Shown piece by piece: positions 1 to 12,524 of a DNA stretch of 64,000 nt; within the stretch, counting starts at the first letter, position 1; every line of letters begins with the position of its first letter. Below the pieces are notes generated by a model. It was not told the origin of the DNA and made no database searches. It worked only from the letters and a program-made list of their open reading frames with translations. Origin of the DNA: Ooceraea biroi (taxonomy: Eukaryota > Arthropoda > Insecta > Hymenoptera > Formicidae). A program made the position numbers and the translations under genes. The DNA lies in assembly GCF_003672135.1 (NCBI RefSeq), contig NC_039514.1, positions 6,143,287 to 6,207,286 on the forward strand, read 5' to 3'.

Positions 1-965
1 TTAATCGGCCAAGTGCGAAGGAGAGAAAAAGAGAGAGTTGCTTCGAGTTCTGGCCATCGGTATTTGCATACCTAAACTTTTTATACATTAAGTAATGCCC
101 GCAGGCACGCCGCACTGACCTTACTTATCTCGTTTCTCGTTGAAAACAGACTTGCGTTTCGGTCGATTAGCGGCTTGTTGTGCGCTAGACGAGTTCTCGC
201 TCGAGGAGAGAATTAATGATGTCGCCGCTTCAATGAGATGGATAATAAGTTAATGTGAAGTCTTTTTTGCTCGGTGTATCGCTTCGTGGCTAGCATCATC
301 GCCGCGCCGCGATTCGCGATTGAGTGGTTCGTTTAGTACTTAATACCATTAATCGTCTCCAGTGCTGCGATCAAGTTTATCGTATGCTCATGAAAAAAAA
401 AGAAGAAAAAGCGTCGGTCCCTTCCGCTCGGTCTAACGACGTGTACGTCGCCTTAAACCTTTACATTATCAAGTCAAATGGTTTAAACGGTTTAAGATCA
501 AAACGGTTACGGTTCACTAAAGTGGATGCGTTAATCGATTTTGACAAAGTTCGACTCGCAATATGGACTCTGCTTTACTCGCCGGACAGCATGAGAATGG
601 ACATAATTGGAAATAACGAAATTAATATTATTTCGTTGTTTCATAATTTTTCATCGTGCGCGTGCACAGTCTCTCTCTTTCTCTCTCTCTCTCTCTTTCT
701 CTCTCGACTTGGAGAATATTAACAAATTCGCAGAAATTATCTTCATCTCCAGGAGACGGGAGGGCGGGGGAGGATCTTCGGCGAAGGCTTATTGGGTCAA
801 CTTCCTCGCGGTCGCCGTGTGCTCTTTATTTACTGCGGTTCTGCATTCCGGCACGAGTGGCCGGCGGCCTGATTCGCACACGCGCAGATATATTCGCCAC
901 ACATCATCATCATCATCGTCGTCCGCGCGCGAGCGCGCCGCGAGAGTGCACTCGCGCGACACGCC
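1..965. other. Gene-free stretch
   Basis: I recognise no gene. There is ordinary CpG-rich insect DNA with a CT microsatellite at 670-705 and a short CAT/CGT run at 902-922, followed by GC-rich sequence up to the foldback element. Three overlapping open frames at 324-1012 exist only because of the CT run and encode Ser/Leu repeats. Confidence 0.6.
670..705. repeat. (CT)n microsatellite
   Basis: About 36 bases of CT dinucleotides with two TTT interruptions. Confidence 0.9.
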
Positions 966-1255
966 CAGTGGCGCTTGATCTCACCTCTGTGAAGTTGGCC
1001 CCCAACTTTTAAATTTGAGCAAAATGAGTAGAGTTCTGATTGCCTCCCGAAGAGGGGGGCTCTCGAATAAACTCTCGCAATTTTTCGTTTCCTGAATCGA
1101 GACTTTCAAATCTAAACATTTTGGTATTTCGTGCGGAACTATTTTTAAAACCTATCTAGAATCTCTTCGGGGGGCAATCAGAACTCTACTCATTTTGTCC
1201 AAATTTAAAAATTGGAGGGCCAACTTCACAGAGGTAATTTTGTCACGGCGCCAGA
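966..1255. mobile_element. Foldback / MITE-like element with ~72 bp inverted repeats
   Basis: The arm at 983-1054 and the arm at 1163-1235 are inverted copies, matching over about 72 bases with only a few substitutions and one or two indels. Both contain ACCTCTGTGAAGTTGGCC and AAATGAGTAGAGTTCTGATT in opposite orientation. A unique AT-rich core of about 108 bases separates them. No coding capacity is present, as expected for a non-autonomous DNA transposon. Outside the arms, CAGTGGCGC at 966-974 and GGCGCCAGA at 1247-1255 resemble a weak continuation of the termini and would suggest a hAT-like end, but no clear target-site duplication was found. Superfamily is unresolved. Confidence 0.8.
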
Positions 1256-4200
1256 CATCACGTTATAATTGTAGTTGGCCTAGCCCGGCGTGGCAACAAA
1301 GCGGCAAACAACGCGCCGAGTATTTTATAGTCGCCGACTCACTCGCGACTGTATCAGCCGCGATAAGTCGCGAGGAGGAACGCAAATTGCGAACCGTCCA
1401 GGCATTGTCTTTTCGCATTACATTCTGTTTATCGCGTTTCCGCATCGATTCATCGTGACGGTTCCGCGGCCGTGTGCGTGCTCACACACGCACGCAGCTT
1501 CAACCACTTATTAGATCCAATAATAGAATTTACATTACCCGGCTGTTAGACGACGGCGCGATGACTAACGTCCGTTACGTAACGTGTTATGAAAACATAG
1601 TTGCAACAGGCGCACACCGAGGAGCGTCGTCGTGTCGCCTGCGCGAAACGGTTCGCACGCAGTAAATAGCGCTGTTTACATCGCATTACCACGATTAGTC
1701 GTCGTCTACAATGTAGACGAGGGCCGATAAATGCAAAGAATGCGCCGCGCGGTGGCGCCGTGCCTTTTTTTGCGCCGCTCGCCGCGCCGCGGCACCACCA
1801 CGTTGAAAGTACACGTGAGCGCTCGCGCGAGCGAACACCCGGAGGACGTGTTATTATCGAACGTCTATAACGCGTCGTGTCACCGGCGTACTCCATCTCG
1901 TTTCGATGCGGAGTAAATATCACGATAACAATCGAAAAGTCTAGAGAGCCCGTAATAAGAACCTCGCCATGATATTACGATGTCAAATTTTGATTTTAGG
2001 AAAAATGTAACGACCATGGACAACATTGAACGGGAAATTAATTGAGAAATTTTCTAAATTGCGTATTGGACTCGAACGATTATTGACATTAATTTTCCAA
2101 AAAAGTGACATTCTTCCCAAGTGGAATTTGTATATTTGCTTACGTCGTTGCGACGCTACGCGTTCCGGCCGAATATCGGGCGACGCACCCGAACGGAACG
2201 GAACGATTCTACGCGGTATGCAGGAGGTATGCGCGACCGGTATGAACTCTCGTTCGTATATTCGTTCCTCGGCACGAAGTCGCGGGGCCCGGCTTCTACG
2301 GGGACGCCCACAAAAACGAAACGGCACGCCAGAAATTCGGAATAAAAATAAGAACACGGCGGTACACGTGAAAGCCATTAGGTCGGACGTAACGGCGGAC
2401 GAAAAAAATAGTAGCCCACCGAGTCCAATTTAGTGCGCACCAACCGGTTCCCGTAGTTAGCATACCTGCACGCACGCACACTCACGCATAGCGCCGGCCG
2501 GCCTTATCTGAGAGTGGTATCTGCGCGCGCTGATGCAAGAAAGTTATTATCTAACCTTGGCGGGGCCGCGCGCGCACGCTGGAACTCCCGAATTCGCCGC
2601 GGCAGACACGTAGCGCGCAGGCGCACCGTGAAGCTTGCCAATTGCCGCGCCGAGGCGCGAAACGCTTCTACTCCGCGCGTCGTTTCAGGCGAGATATTTC
2701 CAGGCGATTATCAATCATATCTAACGCGAGGCCAGATTAATCGCGTGCCCGAGTAACGTGCCGTTAGCGGACCGTGAAATATGGGCACGTCCTAATCGCG
2801 ATTAACTGTAACACGGTCGACTAATTCACGCGCCCACGAGAATCTGTTAAAGCGCACGCGCGCGTGCGCGCGATTAGATAATTTAGAAAGGAATTTAAAT
2901 CCATTAAACTTATTTAAATCTCATCAGAATTTTCGAATAATTTGTTGTATCAATGTTTCCAAGTAAAACATTCTTGATTAATATTTCCTTTCATTAACGA
3001 CATCGCTGATTTATTTCTCATTAGGCGTCTCTCATTAGAGGCGTATCGAGAGGTGCGCGCGCGAGGCCGATACATCGACGGCTGGCCTGGCTTTGCAGCG
3101 CACCTGCCTGCACTTAAAATGCTCTCCGTGCTAGAAGAGAGAGAGATCGATATCTACGCACGAGTCACGGTGGAAAAAGGAAACAAAAAACATCTGGCTA
3201 TACTAAATTAGGACCGCCGCAACACACGCTCAAGTGAAACGGCGTCGTAAAGTGCACGAGTTTGTGCGTCGCTTGGACTGGCTCGCTCGCTCGTTCGGGC
3301 GCCGTCGTTCGACACTCGTGGGACTTGATCTAACATTGTTGCGCAAACAGCAGGCGTCATATACGGGCTCTCGGCGCCGCCGGACGAGCGGATAAGTTTT
3401 CGTAACCGAACACCGACCACTCGACAGTGTATCGGGTCGGCCGGGGTTCGCACAGGGGGACGAATTACGTCCCTAGGAAGTGTTTCACAAACGAAACCAC
3501 CACAGTTTCTTTCTCCTCTGTCCTTTCCTTTTCCCTGCCCTCTGCGCTTCTACCTCGCTTCGCCGTTGTCGTGAATGACGCCGATATTAAAGCGTCGAGA
3601 GAAGTTCGAAGAAGCGATGAGAAACGGTTCTTTTCTCTAGCTAATAATTTTCCCGTGTCTAAGTGCAAGTTCAACACTTGGACAACACTCGTCTTTATTT
3701 GAGACTAAGAATTTTATTAAAAAAAAGAAGCTTTAAAAATAATGTTCACTGCAGTATTTTTATATCGTGGTATTTTTGACTAGAAATCCATCTCCAAAAG
3801 CGCATCGTGTTGCCTTGGGCAAGACGCAATCGGGAACTCTGCAAAGTATAGATTGCGCCTCGCTCCCTCTTGCCGATTCTCTTCTTCCTTCCCGTGCCGG
3901 CGGCGACTCATTCGCGATTTATTATGTCGGCGACCGGAGCCGGTTAGTCAGCGGTTCCGCGTATCGCGCCGTCCGTTCGCGGTAATATCGTTGTTGGACG
4001 GAGAGGCGTGTTCCCGCTTTGCTGGAAATAGTGGCGAGCGAGTGCGCTCCTCTGACCGCTACCGATCGTATCGGCGCATCTGCGAATACGAGCTCGTGCG
4101 CAATCGCGATAACGACCGACTATATTGACGAACTCGATCGGTCGCACAATCGAATGCATTCATGCCGGTGCGCTTGCACTCGGAGGGAACTTCAAATGAA

Positions 4201-4264
4201 TCTAAAATGCATTTGAGCGTAGTAATCTGTTTGGATAATTTATCTGATTATTTGATACTTAGTT
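1256..4264. other. Gene-free stretch
   Basis: No gene is recognised. The region is CpG-rich with scattered short palindromes: a 9-bp-arm hairpin with a one-base loop at 1702-1720 and an 18-base alternating purine-pyrimidine palindrome at 2852-2869. Open frames here are arginine-rich and overlap on both strands, which argues against coding. Confidence 0.55.
2852..2869. repeat. Perfect 18-bp CpG palindrome
   Basis: GCGCACGCGCGCGTGCGC reads the same on both strands and is made wholly of alternating purine-pyrimidine steps, a sequence type known to be able to adopt Z-DNA. It lies in non-coding sequence. Confidence 0.85.
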
Positions 4265-4312
4265 GTTTATTATAATTAACTAACAAGGATATGCTTTCCC
4301 ATGTAAACTCTA

Positions 4313-4342
4313 CTTTCGAACGAGTCATAGTGCGTTCGAAAG
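4313..4342. repeat. Hairpin with 10-bp perfect arms
   Basis: The arms CTTTCGAACG at 4313-4322 and CGTTCGAAAG at 4333-4342 are perfect inverted copies around a 10-base loop. The hairpin lies about 130 bases upstream of the tRNA-like sequence and may belong to the same repeat unit; this is inference. Confidence 0.8.
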
Positions 4343-4474
4343 GGAACGTAAAAATATTAATGTCATGTTTGAGGGTTTGGGTGTATGAGCCTTGGTTTCG
4401 GAGAAATTTACATCTAAAAGTGAGCAGTTTCCAGCGGTACGGAAAGTACCATGAATAGCTACAATTCGGTGTGA

Positions 4475-4560
4475 AGCGCAGTAGTCTAGTGGCTAAGCGC
4501 GAGACTCGTATTTTGCCATCCGCGCAAGTTAGGTTCGAGACCGAGTTGTGATAATTTTTT
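4475..4560 (+). tRNA. tRNA-like pseudogene or tRNA-derived SINE head
   Basis: A box A (TAGTCTAGTGG, 4482-4492) and a perfect box B (GGTTCGAGACC, 4532-4542) are spaced much as in a tRNA gene, and a T-run at 4554-4561 could terminate pol III. The acceptor arm pairs at six of seven positions (4475-4481 with 4546-4552, allowing G-U), and the T arm at four of five. The anticodon loop CTCGTAT (4505-4511) would carry CGT (threonine), but the anticodon stem pairs poorly, the D arm is irregular and the variable region is too long. It is therefore more likely a decayed tRNA copy or the head of a SINE than a working tRNA. No CCA is encoded, as expected in a eukaryote. Confidence 0.55.
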
Positions 4561-4727
4561 TCTTCAGATTTTTGTTTCTTTGAGTTTGCATTATATTTTT
4601 TTATTATGTAAATAAGTATGTCGAGTATTTGCAAGAAGACATTTCGTCGCGTGTTTATTATTCATCGACTCTTGGATTTTCCACGAAACGATCGAGCAAA
4701 AGCAACACAGTTAAGTGTGCAAAATAT

Positions 4728-4754
4728 TATTTGAGAAAACATTATTCTCAAATA
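4728..4754. repeat. AT-rich hairpin, 10-bp arms
   Basis: TATTTGAGAA at 4728-4737 and TTCTCAAATA at 4745-4754 are perfect inverted copies with a 7-base loop. No function is evident. Confidence 0.75.
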
Positions 4755-7700
4755 TTACGAAATTTTACCGCAAATTTCTCTCGTCGCGAAATTCTTTTCC
4801 ATTAAAAATGTGACTTTGCACGAGCGCACTGAATTGACGCGCAACATTAATGCGCGCGACCGTACACGTGCATGTGAACAAAGTTCGCAGCAAGTGCACG
4901 TCAATTTCGATTCCGTCATTTAGGAGACTGGGCGGGTCCGCCGGCGTGTGGTCGTCACACGCGCGGCGCCACGCGTGTTTTGCACGCCCGCGACGCAGAT
5001 ACGCGCGGTCTCGCATGCGCGATTACGCAAGCCCGTCACGTTTATCGTCGGCTGTGCGTTTCGACGGCGGTCCTGGATCCTGACCTATCTTAATGCATCA
5101 GCCTCGATATCTCGCTCGTCCAATTCGGTTATCGTGGAGTAGCGAGCTTGGTTGTACCCGTGGCACTGATAACTGATCGGAAGAGAGACAATCAAGGGAC
5201 CTCATGACCCTTTCCTCCTCCCTCCCTCTACTCCAATTCGGTTTTCAAATTTTCGTTTTCGCGCCAAAAATATTTCGATGGCGCCATTGGAGCGTCGATG
5301 ATATCATCAGTGTACGGCAGAATCGCGCCAGCAAGAGAATATCGTGCGAAATTATTTCAGGCGACTTACGTCAGCGCGCTTTATCGAGTGCCTGACCTAG
5401 GTTGCGATATCTGCTCTTAAAGGGAAAAAAGTGACATCGCGTGGACGATAATAGAAGCTATTTCGGGGTTCCCTCAAAATCTGGGTCTTGCTATTGGTTT
5501 ATTCATCTGGAAGTGATTACTGTAGGATCTATCTGTATTTTCGTATCAACGACGAATGATAGTAATCTCCTTGATTGGATTGATCATGTCATTGAATTGA
5601 TATGAAATTTTAATTAGTTTGATCTTCGATTAATTACATGATATAAGTGTAGCCCTGATTTTGATAATGCAAAAGCAGGTGTCAGCTTCCGATGTCCCTG
5701 TATCACGGGCATGAAATGTGCACCGCGAGTTCAAGGATACGCAAAGTCTATGGTCGAGAAACGCCGTGTGGTCATCTTGCTCGAGTCATCGAAAACTTTA
5801 GCGACTTAGCGCATTGAAACCCGATAGATTTTGTATAGAAACAGGAAACTCCTATTAGATCATCGTATCGTCTATGCCTGCACGGATGTATTGTTTACGC
5901 GTTTGCGTTCTTCCTTCGTCGCGACGCTGACGAGTCCGTTTCGATCCTATCGCGTGACGAATTAGCAAAGTACGAACGCAGCTGCAAGTCCAAACTGCAA
6001 ATTCCGAGTAAAGTGTTAAAAATTAAAACGACAGTGAAGTAATACCGGATAGATTATTCCTCATAATTCTCCTGATTTAATCAATTTATATAATATAATT
6101 CCAAAAATTTAAAAATCGTTAATTAATTTCGCTAACAAAATTTATTTAATTTACTGGTTTGTAATATCGCAATCTGTCGATATAATTTGCATCCAAGTTT
6201 TATCACATGCATATTTATGTGAAATCTGAAATGTGCATGATAATACATTCTACAATGTTTATTTGAATTTAAATTTTAAAAGAACTTTTAAAAAAGAATG
6301 TATATTATTTTATCAATTTCTCTACTTTTTGTTTTGTGGGGTTAATCGATTTGGCAAGTGAGCGTCTTATATGTACATACATATACCAACTCAAGATATT
6401 CTCGAGTCTATAATTCGCATTTAGCGCCGCGCGATACTACGTCGTTTTATTTGCCTAGGATAAATATATACGATACAAGTACGATCTATACACGTTATCG
6501 TAAGAATGTTACATTCGAGAGCAAGTGCGAAGTATGAGTACGTGTCTTTGTCTACAGACAGCCGGAGATGGGAACGCTATCACCCTCGAGTATCTGTCGA
6601 TAGACACTTGGACAAGTTTATATCGAGCGATAAACCTTGGCAATGAGACAACGTTTCATCATATTTATACGGAGATCCATACTTTACATAATAACACTCA
6701 GTTAGGCTCTATCCGCTTTGATATTGCGATCCAATCCTCCTACCCTCTTTCTCTTTCTCATCGCTAACAGAAAGACGACAGTTTCGGAATTACTTAGTAC
6801 GTGCATCTTGCCAAGCGAGCGACAACTTGTTTACGCTTACCGGTATTTTTACAGTCGCTATTTACGAGCGCAAAGATCCAAAACAAGACCAGAGGCGAGA
6901 GCGAAGCCGTGCAATCAAGTGCCGCGCGCGATTGCCGCCGTATCGCGTATCACCGACGATATTCCTCCCTCCCCCCTCGCTCCCACATCAAATGCTTCAT
7001 CGTATTTTTGCGTACGTAGTTAGCCGATAACGCGTGGCTTCCGGCGCACACCCGGTATGTGTCTCTATACTATTACTATATACGCAAGACCGAGCGAGCG
7101 AGATTTGCGGTGTCATAACAGCTCACGGTTGTTGCCGATAACTTTTTTCTTTTTTCCCTTTCATGTTGTTGAATATGTGTGTTTTGTACACGTGATGATG
7201 TGTTATCTCTCTCTCGCTTTTAAAGTGATTGCCAGAAATAGACTGGGGACGGATTATTATGTGTATCTTGCGTAAACTGGGCGAAGTCGGGATTAACGAA
7301 AGGTGATGCTTGCGTACAATCGATCGAGAAAAAACAGAAACGCACTGAAATGCGAATTCTGAACGAGCGATTATGGAAAACTTGGCGCGATTTTCACTAG
7401 AGTTCAGCTATTTTTAGACGCGTATATTATGACGGAAACGGCGCGGTCGCTTCTGCGGTAACGGAAAGATGCGTCGAGTTCGTTTCGTGTAAACTCCCAA
7501 AAGGGATCTCGCTGGCAAAGTCGGATCAGAAAATCTTTGGTTAAGAATGATAAATGACGCGAGTCGTTTTCCCGACCAAAACCTCATCACGCGTGGCTGT
7601 GTTGGGTGTAGCCTTGGTCGAAGGCGACACCTTAAAGCAGACGCTTGAGAATAAAAATCCTAAAGACGCGATCGGGACTACCGATGCAATTTACAAAAAT

Positions 7701-7864
7701 ACAAATAAGGGTAAATTGATTGATTTCGTATTTGAAATCTATGTGCGATGTAAAATATTATTATTAAAATTCGCGTTTATCACATGAAACTGGGCGTGGC
7801 TTCGTAAGCTCAACGCGGAATGTTTTATCGAGTTGTAACATTTATTCGTTCCGCGTTCCTAGTC

Positions 7865-7924
7865 TTTTTAATAATGTAATATGTTAGTTATAATATGTTA
7901 CAACCTATATTACATTATTAAAAA
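7865..7924. repeat. Long AT-rich hairpin, 18-bp perfect arms
   Basis: The 18-base arm at 7865-7882 (TTTTTAATAATGTAATAT) is perfectly complementary to 7907-7924, with a 24-base loop. The size resembles a small hairpin RNA or a tiny transposon remnant, but the AT-only composition makes recombination or slippage an equally good explanation. It matches none of the conserved insect microRNAs I could recall. Confidence 0.85.
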
Positions 7925-9880
7925 CATGTTACTATTATTAATAACACTTAAAAAAAGGTACAGCGCAATACTTCTGAATATTAAACTTCTTTTTACTTTT
8001 CTTTGCAAAGTGGCTCTCGTATATAAAGTCGCCGTTCAGAAAATCCATACCCCGCTCACCATTTATGAATAAAGACGTTTTATACTGAGCGCTCGCGGTT
8101 TCGCGTCGTAAGTTTCACAAGCCGCAGCGATAAATCTCATCTCGCTGGTACGCACAGCGGTAAAACTGGATTTGGTCTCGGCTCTTCCTGCTTGGCTACT
8201 TGGTTCCTACTTACGCAATTGCGTTCCGCGAACGATACTCGATCCAGCCGTTTCTTTCTTTCTTTTACGAGTCTGTCGCTCGCCACTCTTTACGATCTCC
8301 AAATGTTTAGACGAGGAAACGCACCGGCTGATTTTTCTCGCAGCAGATGACCGCCACCTGAACCCCGCATTCGAACCGGCATAAATCTGCCTTCCGACCA
8401 GAGAAACGTTAGTGGTTCTCATGCGTTTATCGTCGGGTTTCATAACAATCGCTTCAAGTCGAAAGAGAAAAGAAACGGAGCAGAGATAACGCAATGTACG
8501 TGTGCCCTGAGCACATGTACTTTTGTCGCGCAGTGTTTCAAATGCAAAGTTATTGTTATTGCGTATCAACGGCGACAATAAATGGAGAAGCATTCTTCTC
8601 TGATTTTATTCATCAAAAGTGGGCTACCAAGTTGGCGAAGGTCGGCAGATGGTGTCGAAATGATAGCGAAACCTCTCTGATTCTCGAAATCAAGGACAAG
8701 CGGAGGCTTTAAAGAGATGGGAAAGGGAGCTTAAAGAGAGAAACTGTATCGCTGGTTGATGTTTTCGCGCGAGGGCTTGCGCGCGCTCGAACGTGCGCTA
8801 ATACACCTCGGGAGATCACAAAACGCGATGGTCCGATTCTCCAGGAAGATAAATCGATCCCGATTCGTCCGCTCGTGAAACTCGACACCGAGGATTTTTC
8901 GAGGGGCCAGGAACGAAGCCAAAACTCTCCCCGCGAGACACCGGCCGTCGGATAATAACGCTCTACTGACTTTAATATTAATCGTTGCTCGCTGGTTTCA
9001 CGAAAAAGAACGCGAAACCGGTTCGCGCGCTCACCGAAGTTCCGAAACGAAACGCGCTGTTCCGCGCGGCATTCTTTAAGAGACTTTTAATAACATACTT
9101 TTGAGAAGGTTCTATTGCTGATGGAAAGTTTGAGGCACTTTTGGATATTGTAAGGAATGCTTGTGAGATCAATGAAAATCTTGATTTTTAATACATATTT
9201 TTTTCTTTGTGTTTTATATCAAAGTTTTTGTTACGTTGTATGCACTTTAAGTGCTTGAATTTTGCGAAGCATTTCCAACGGCTACCAAAAAATTGCAAGT
9301 GTATTTACAAAGTGTAATAAAGAGAGACATTTTCTTTAATATTCGACAGATCGCCAAAGTTGCTTTCGATATATCTCGTCAAATATTAGATGTGCAAATT
9401 AATTCGGTCTTTTTTTTAAGAAATTGAATTTATCTACTTCCTTTTTTACGAGAGGAGATTTTCCCGAATGTCCAATGAATCTCTACAAATCACGAATCAT
9501 GAATTGCGCATAATTCTAGCTTTACACTCGATCTGGCAGCGCATGTCGGTGCGACGTAAAAATAAAAGAACCGCGGCGTCGTCTGAGGAAACGAACGAGA
9601 ATCGATTGTTCATCTTTGCGGCGTCGTAAAAGCGAGCCTCTAAACGCGCATTCGCGGGCATGAATGAACGCTGTACTGGTCTGTTTTCTCGCCGCATTCT
9701 CTCTCTCTTTCTCTTCTATAGAGAGTCGTATACGCGGGTGTATGTATATACGCGTATGTATGTACGCTGTATATACGCGCTATAGGTTGCTCTAGACCTC
9801 TGGTAAAGAGCGAGAAGAAGGGCAGCGAGCACCACGACCCACGACGATTACGACAGTCCTCCGCTCCTCCGTCCATAGTA

Positions 9881-12524
9881 CGCGCGCGCGCGCAGTGTCT
9901 GCATCCTATATATAGATGCAGCCTTGGAAACCTGTCCTATTTCTGTTTATGTTCCTCCAGTTCGACGGGTCGTGGGGGAACCCTCGTGCGCCTACCTCGC
10001 CGCATCCAAGACGCGCTGAATCCTCGTGCAGGCTCTTGTGCCCTCCGCTCTCGCTCGCTCGCTCCATTAAGAGAGCGAGCGATGAATGCGAGAGAGGTGG
10101 CTGAAAAAGTTTCACTCGCCGGGAGTTTATTAACGATTTAGTGTTACAAGTCTAGCGATTCGGGACTTTGTATTATTCAAGGAGAAATCAAATCGAGATT
10201 CCTCTCGAGATTGTACACACACAGTTGCGTAGTTTTTATTACGCAGTGCGATACAAAATCCGATAATGTGGTAATTGTATGAATAAAGAATTCTGTTTGC
10301 TATTCCGTCGTGCGTTCTGCAATATTCAGCTGCATTATGCACGTCAACGCAGGCGCTTATTATGCGCTTACACGCAATCAGAATTGTATATTATCCTTTG
10401 TCGAATTCGGGATACGGATAAATACGTTGTTAATGCTGCCGGGAGAAGCGTTGTATCGCGTTATCGAGTTATATTTGAATCGAACGTTTGGAGTCGCTTG
10501 GACCAAGCTTGCTCAGCATGCATCCCGGTTTCATTTTCGTTCCGTGCGCGACCGGGCGAAACCTCGGGGCGAGTACACGTGCACCAACGACGAGTTTAGG
10601 TTGTTCGCGCGCGAGTAGCGCGGTCGGGGCACGTGGGGAGTGTTATGTGCGTGTGTGTGCGCGCATATGCATACATACATGGGTCGCGTGTATTCGTGTA
10701 TGCGAGCAACGCTAACATTCGTGGTCGACGAGGGGAAGAAGAAGACGAAAGAGAGGCGGAGAGGAGGGGGAGGAGGATGCTTGTAACCTTGACCGTGACC
10801 ACCTTCTCAGGGCCACCGAGCGAGGAGGAGCCTGAACGCTCTAGCAGCTTCCAAGGCCAACGGCATGGAATCACGCCACCGCGATGCATTTAAAGAGGTG
10901 GAAGAGAGCGAGAGAGAGGGAGAGGGAGGACATTGCTTAAAAACCGCGCTCGGTTAACCGTGTACCTTTCGAAAAAAATTCTCTGTTGGCTCCTGTGTCC
11001 GGGTGCATTAGACGACTCGTCGACTCCTTCTGAAAAAACCCTGGTACGTGTCTTCTTTCTTCCTTTCTGCGGTTTTCTGCTTTGCGCTTCGCAATTGACA
11101 GTTTGGAGGAATCGATTGTTCTTTCGGTTGATACTAAAATCCCCTTCTGGATATTTTTGCATCATTCTCTTCATGAACGTACAAAGTTTCTCAGAATAGT
11201 TCATCAGAAATTTTATGGAACGAGTGAAATGTGATTGTAATTACCTCTTCAGTCACAATACAAATGGAATTCTTTAGATTCTGAGTGGACTTATATTACG
11301 TTAGATTTATCAAGCAACGATTGGATTTGCATGGTACGTGTTAAAGGGGCATTTCTGCGCACTTTAAAACGTGGAAGCAAGTGACGATGATGCACTTATT
11401 GCAATTCCGGCACTTGTTCCCGTTTCCAATCCAATTGTTTCCAATGTAATGTTAGCGCGAAGTTATCGGTTTTACGAATCCATGAATTTTCCGCATCTCC
11501 TTTGTTCCGGACATTGTTTCTCTGCCTTTCTGTTAAAACATTCGCCTTGTGTTACGATCGCCAATTAAAACCAAGAGACGCAAACGAGTTTGCGAAGATC
11601 GATTTACAGCATTCACATTTCGGATCTTCCCTCGAGTTCTTCGAAAGTGTCAATTGGAACACAGGAAGGACTCTCAACCGCAGAGGAAAGGGAGACACTA
11701 ACTCTGACGCAGCAGCAACTGTGGGAGTTTGCTTTCTTTTCTTTTTTATCTCGAATGTTGCGGGCGGTCGCCGCGCCGGTCTGGTTCGTGCTCGGTTGGG
11801 TCGTGGTATGGGTTGGGGTACAGGCTATCGCAAGGGCACGGATGTTGATTACGAATTCTGAGGATCGTTATAACGTGTGCAGCGGAATACGCAAGAGGAT
11901 GAAACAAGAGAAAGAGAAAAACAGGCATGATGTCCGTCTCTCCCTCGCGCAATATCTGGCCGCCGTTCTCGGGAACGTTGCGTCAATTTATATATATCTC
12001 GCAGACATTTTAACGGCTCCTTTTTTTCGTTTCTCCTCTTTCCTTCTTCTATTACGGGCATCTTTGGAGAAGACCGTCGAAGCGATCTATAAATTGCGTC
12101 GTTGTCGCGACGCAAGAGAGAAAGAGCTTGAAGGGTTTAGATTTTAACTGGGAATAAATCGCGTTAGGCGAAACGTTCCACGACCATTCGTGGACATTTA
12201 CTTCCCTCGAATGGCGTCCCGCAAATGTTTCTTTCGCGCGACATCTTTCATGCGTAAATATTTATCGGGGGCGTATCGGCCGGCTTTTCCACGGGCTTAT
12301 AAATCTCTCATCTTTATCCCTTCTTCTATCGCTCTCTTTTCTTCTATTTCTTGGCGTTCCGGTTTCTATTCTAGGCGTAACCGAGATACGCGAGCGTTCG
12401 TAGGATCATTGAGAGTTGCGGGAGCGATGCTATGGTCCGAGCTCTAATAGCTTCTATATTTGAGTGTAAGGGCTGCAAAGAGCTATGAAACACGATGAAA
12501 TCATTGGCCGAAAAAAGGAGACTG
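9881..12524. other. Gene-free stretch
   Basis: No gene is recognised. It opens with a CG dinucleotide run and a hairpin around TATATATA (9899-9921). A GAGCGAGCGA inverted repeat lies at 10051-10082, and GA-rich sequence surrounds 10720-10780. The longest frame, 11590-12147 (+, 185 codons), has no recognisable domain and contains low-complexity hydrophobic and basic runs. Confidence 0.5.
9899..9921. repeat. Small hairpin enclosing a TATA-like loop
   Basis: CTGCATC at 9899-9905 pairs with GATGCAG at 9915-9921, leaving CTATATATA in the loop. A CG run (about 9881-9892) precedes it. A TATA-box role is possible but no transcript start or gene downstream supports it. Confidence 0.5.

Larger units (their letters stand above)
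4561..9880. other. Gene-free stretch
   Basis: No gene is recognised. The stretch alternates CpG-rich blocks with AT-rich blocks (about 6000-6350 and 7680-8050). It holds inverted repeats at 4728-4754 and 7865-7924. Open frames are short and unlike known families. Confidence 0.55.

Noticed and set aside
7533..7552. TCTTTGGTTA, the start of the miR-9 sequence
   Set aside because: Only ten bases match, and no complementary arm forms a hairpin nearby.
8340..8400. GGTTCGAATGC on the minus strand as a tRNA box B
   Set aside because: One mismatch and no box A at the right distance on that strand.
9916..10104. 62-codon frame starting MQPWKPVLFLFMFLQF, resembling a signal peptide
   Set aside because: The hydrophobic run is short, the rest is Arg/Ser-rich low complexity, and the nearest TATA-like sequence lies directly next to the ATG, too close to serve as its promoter.
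11590..12147. 185-codon plus-strand frame with hydrophobic stretches
   Set aside because: It has no domain, no conserved motif, and overlaps other open frames in both directions.
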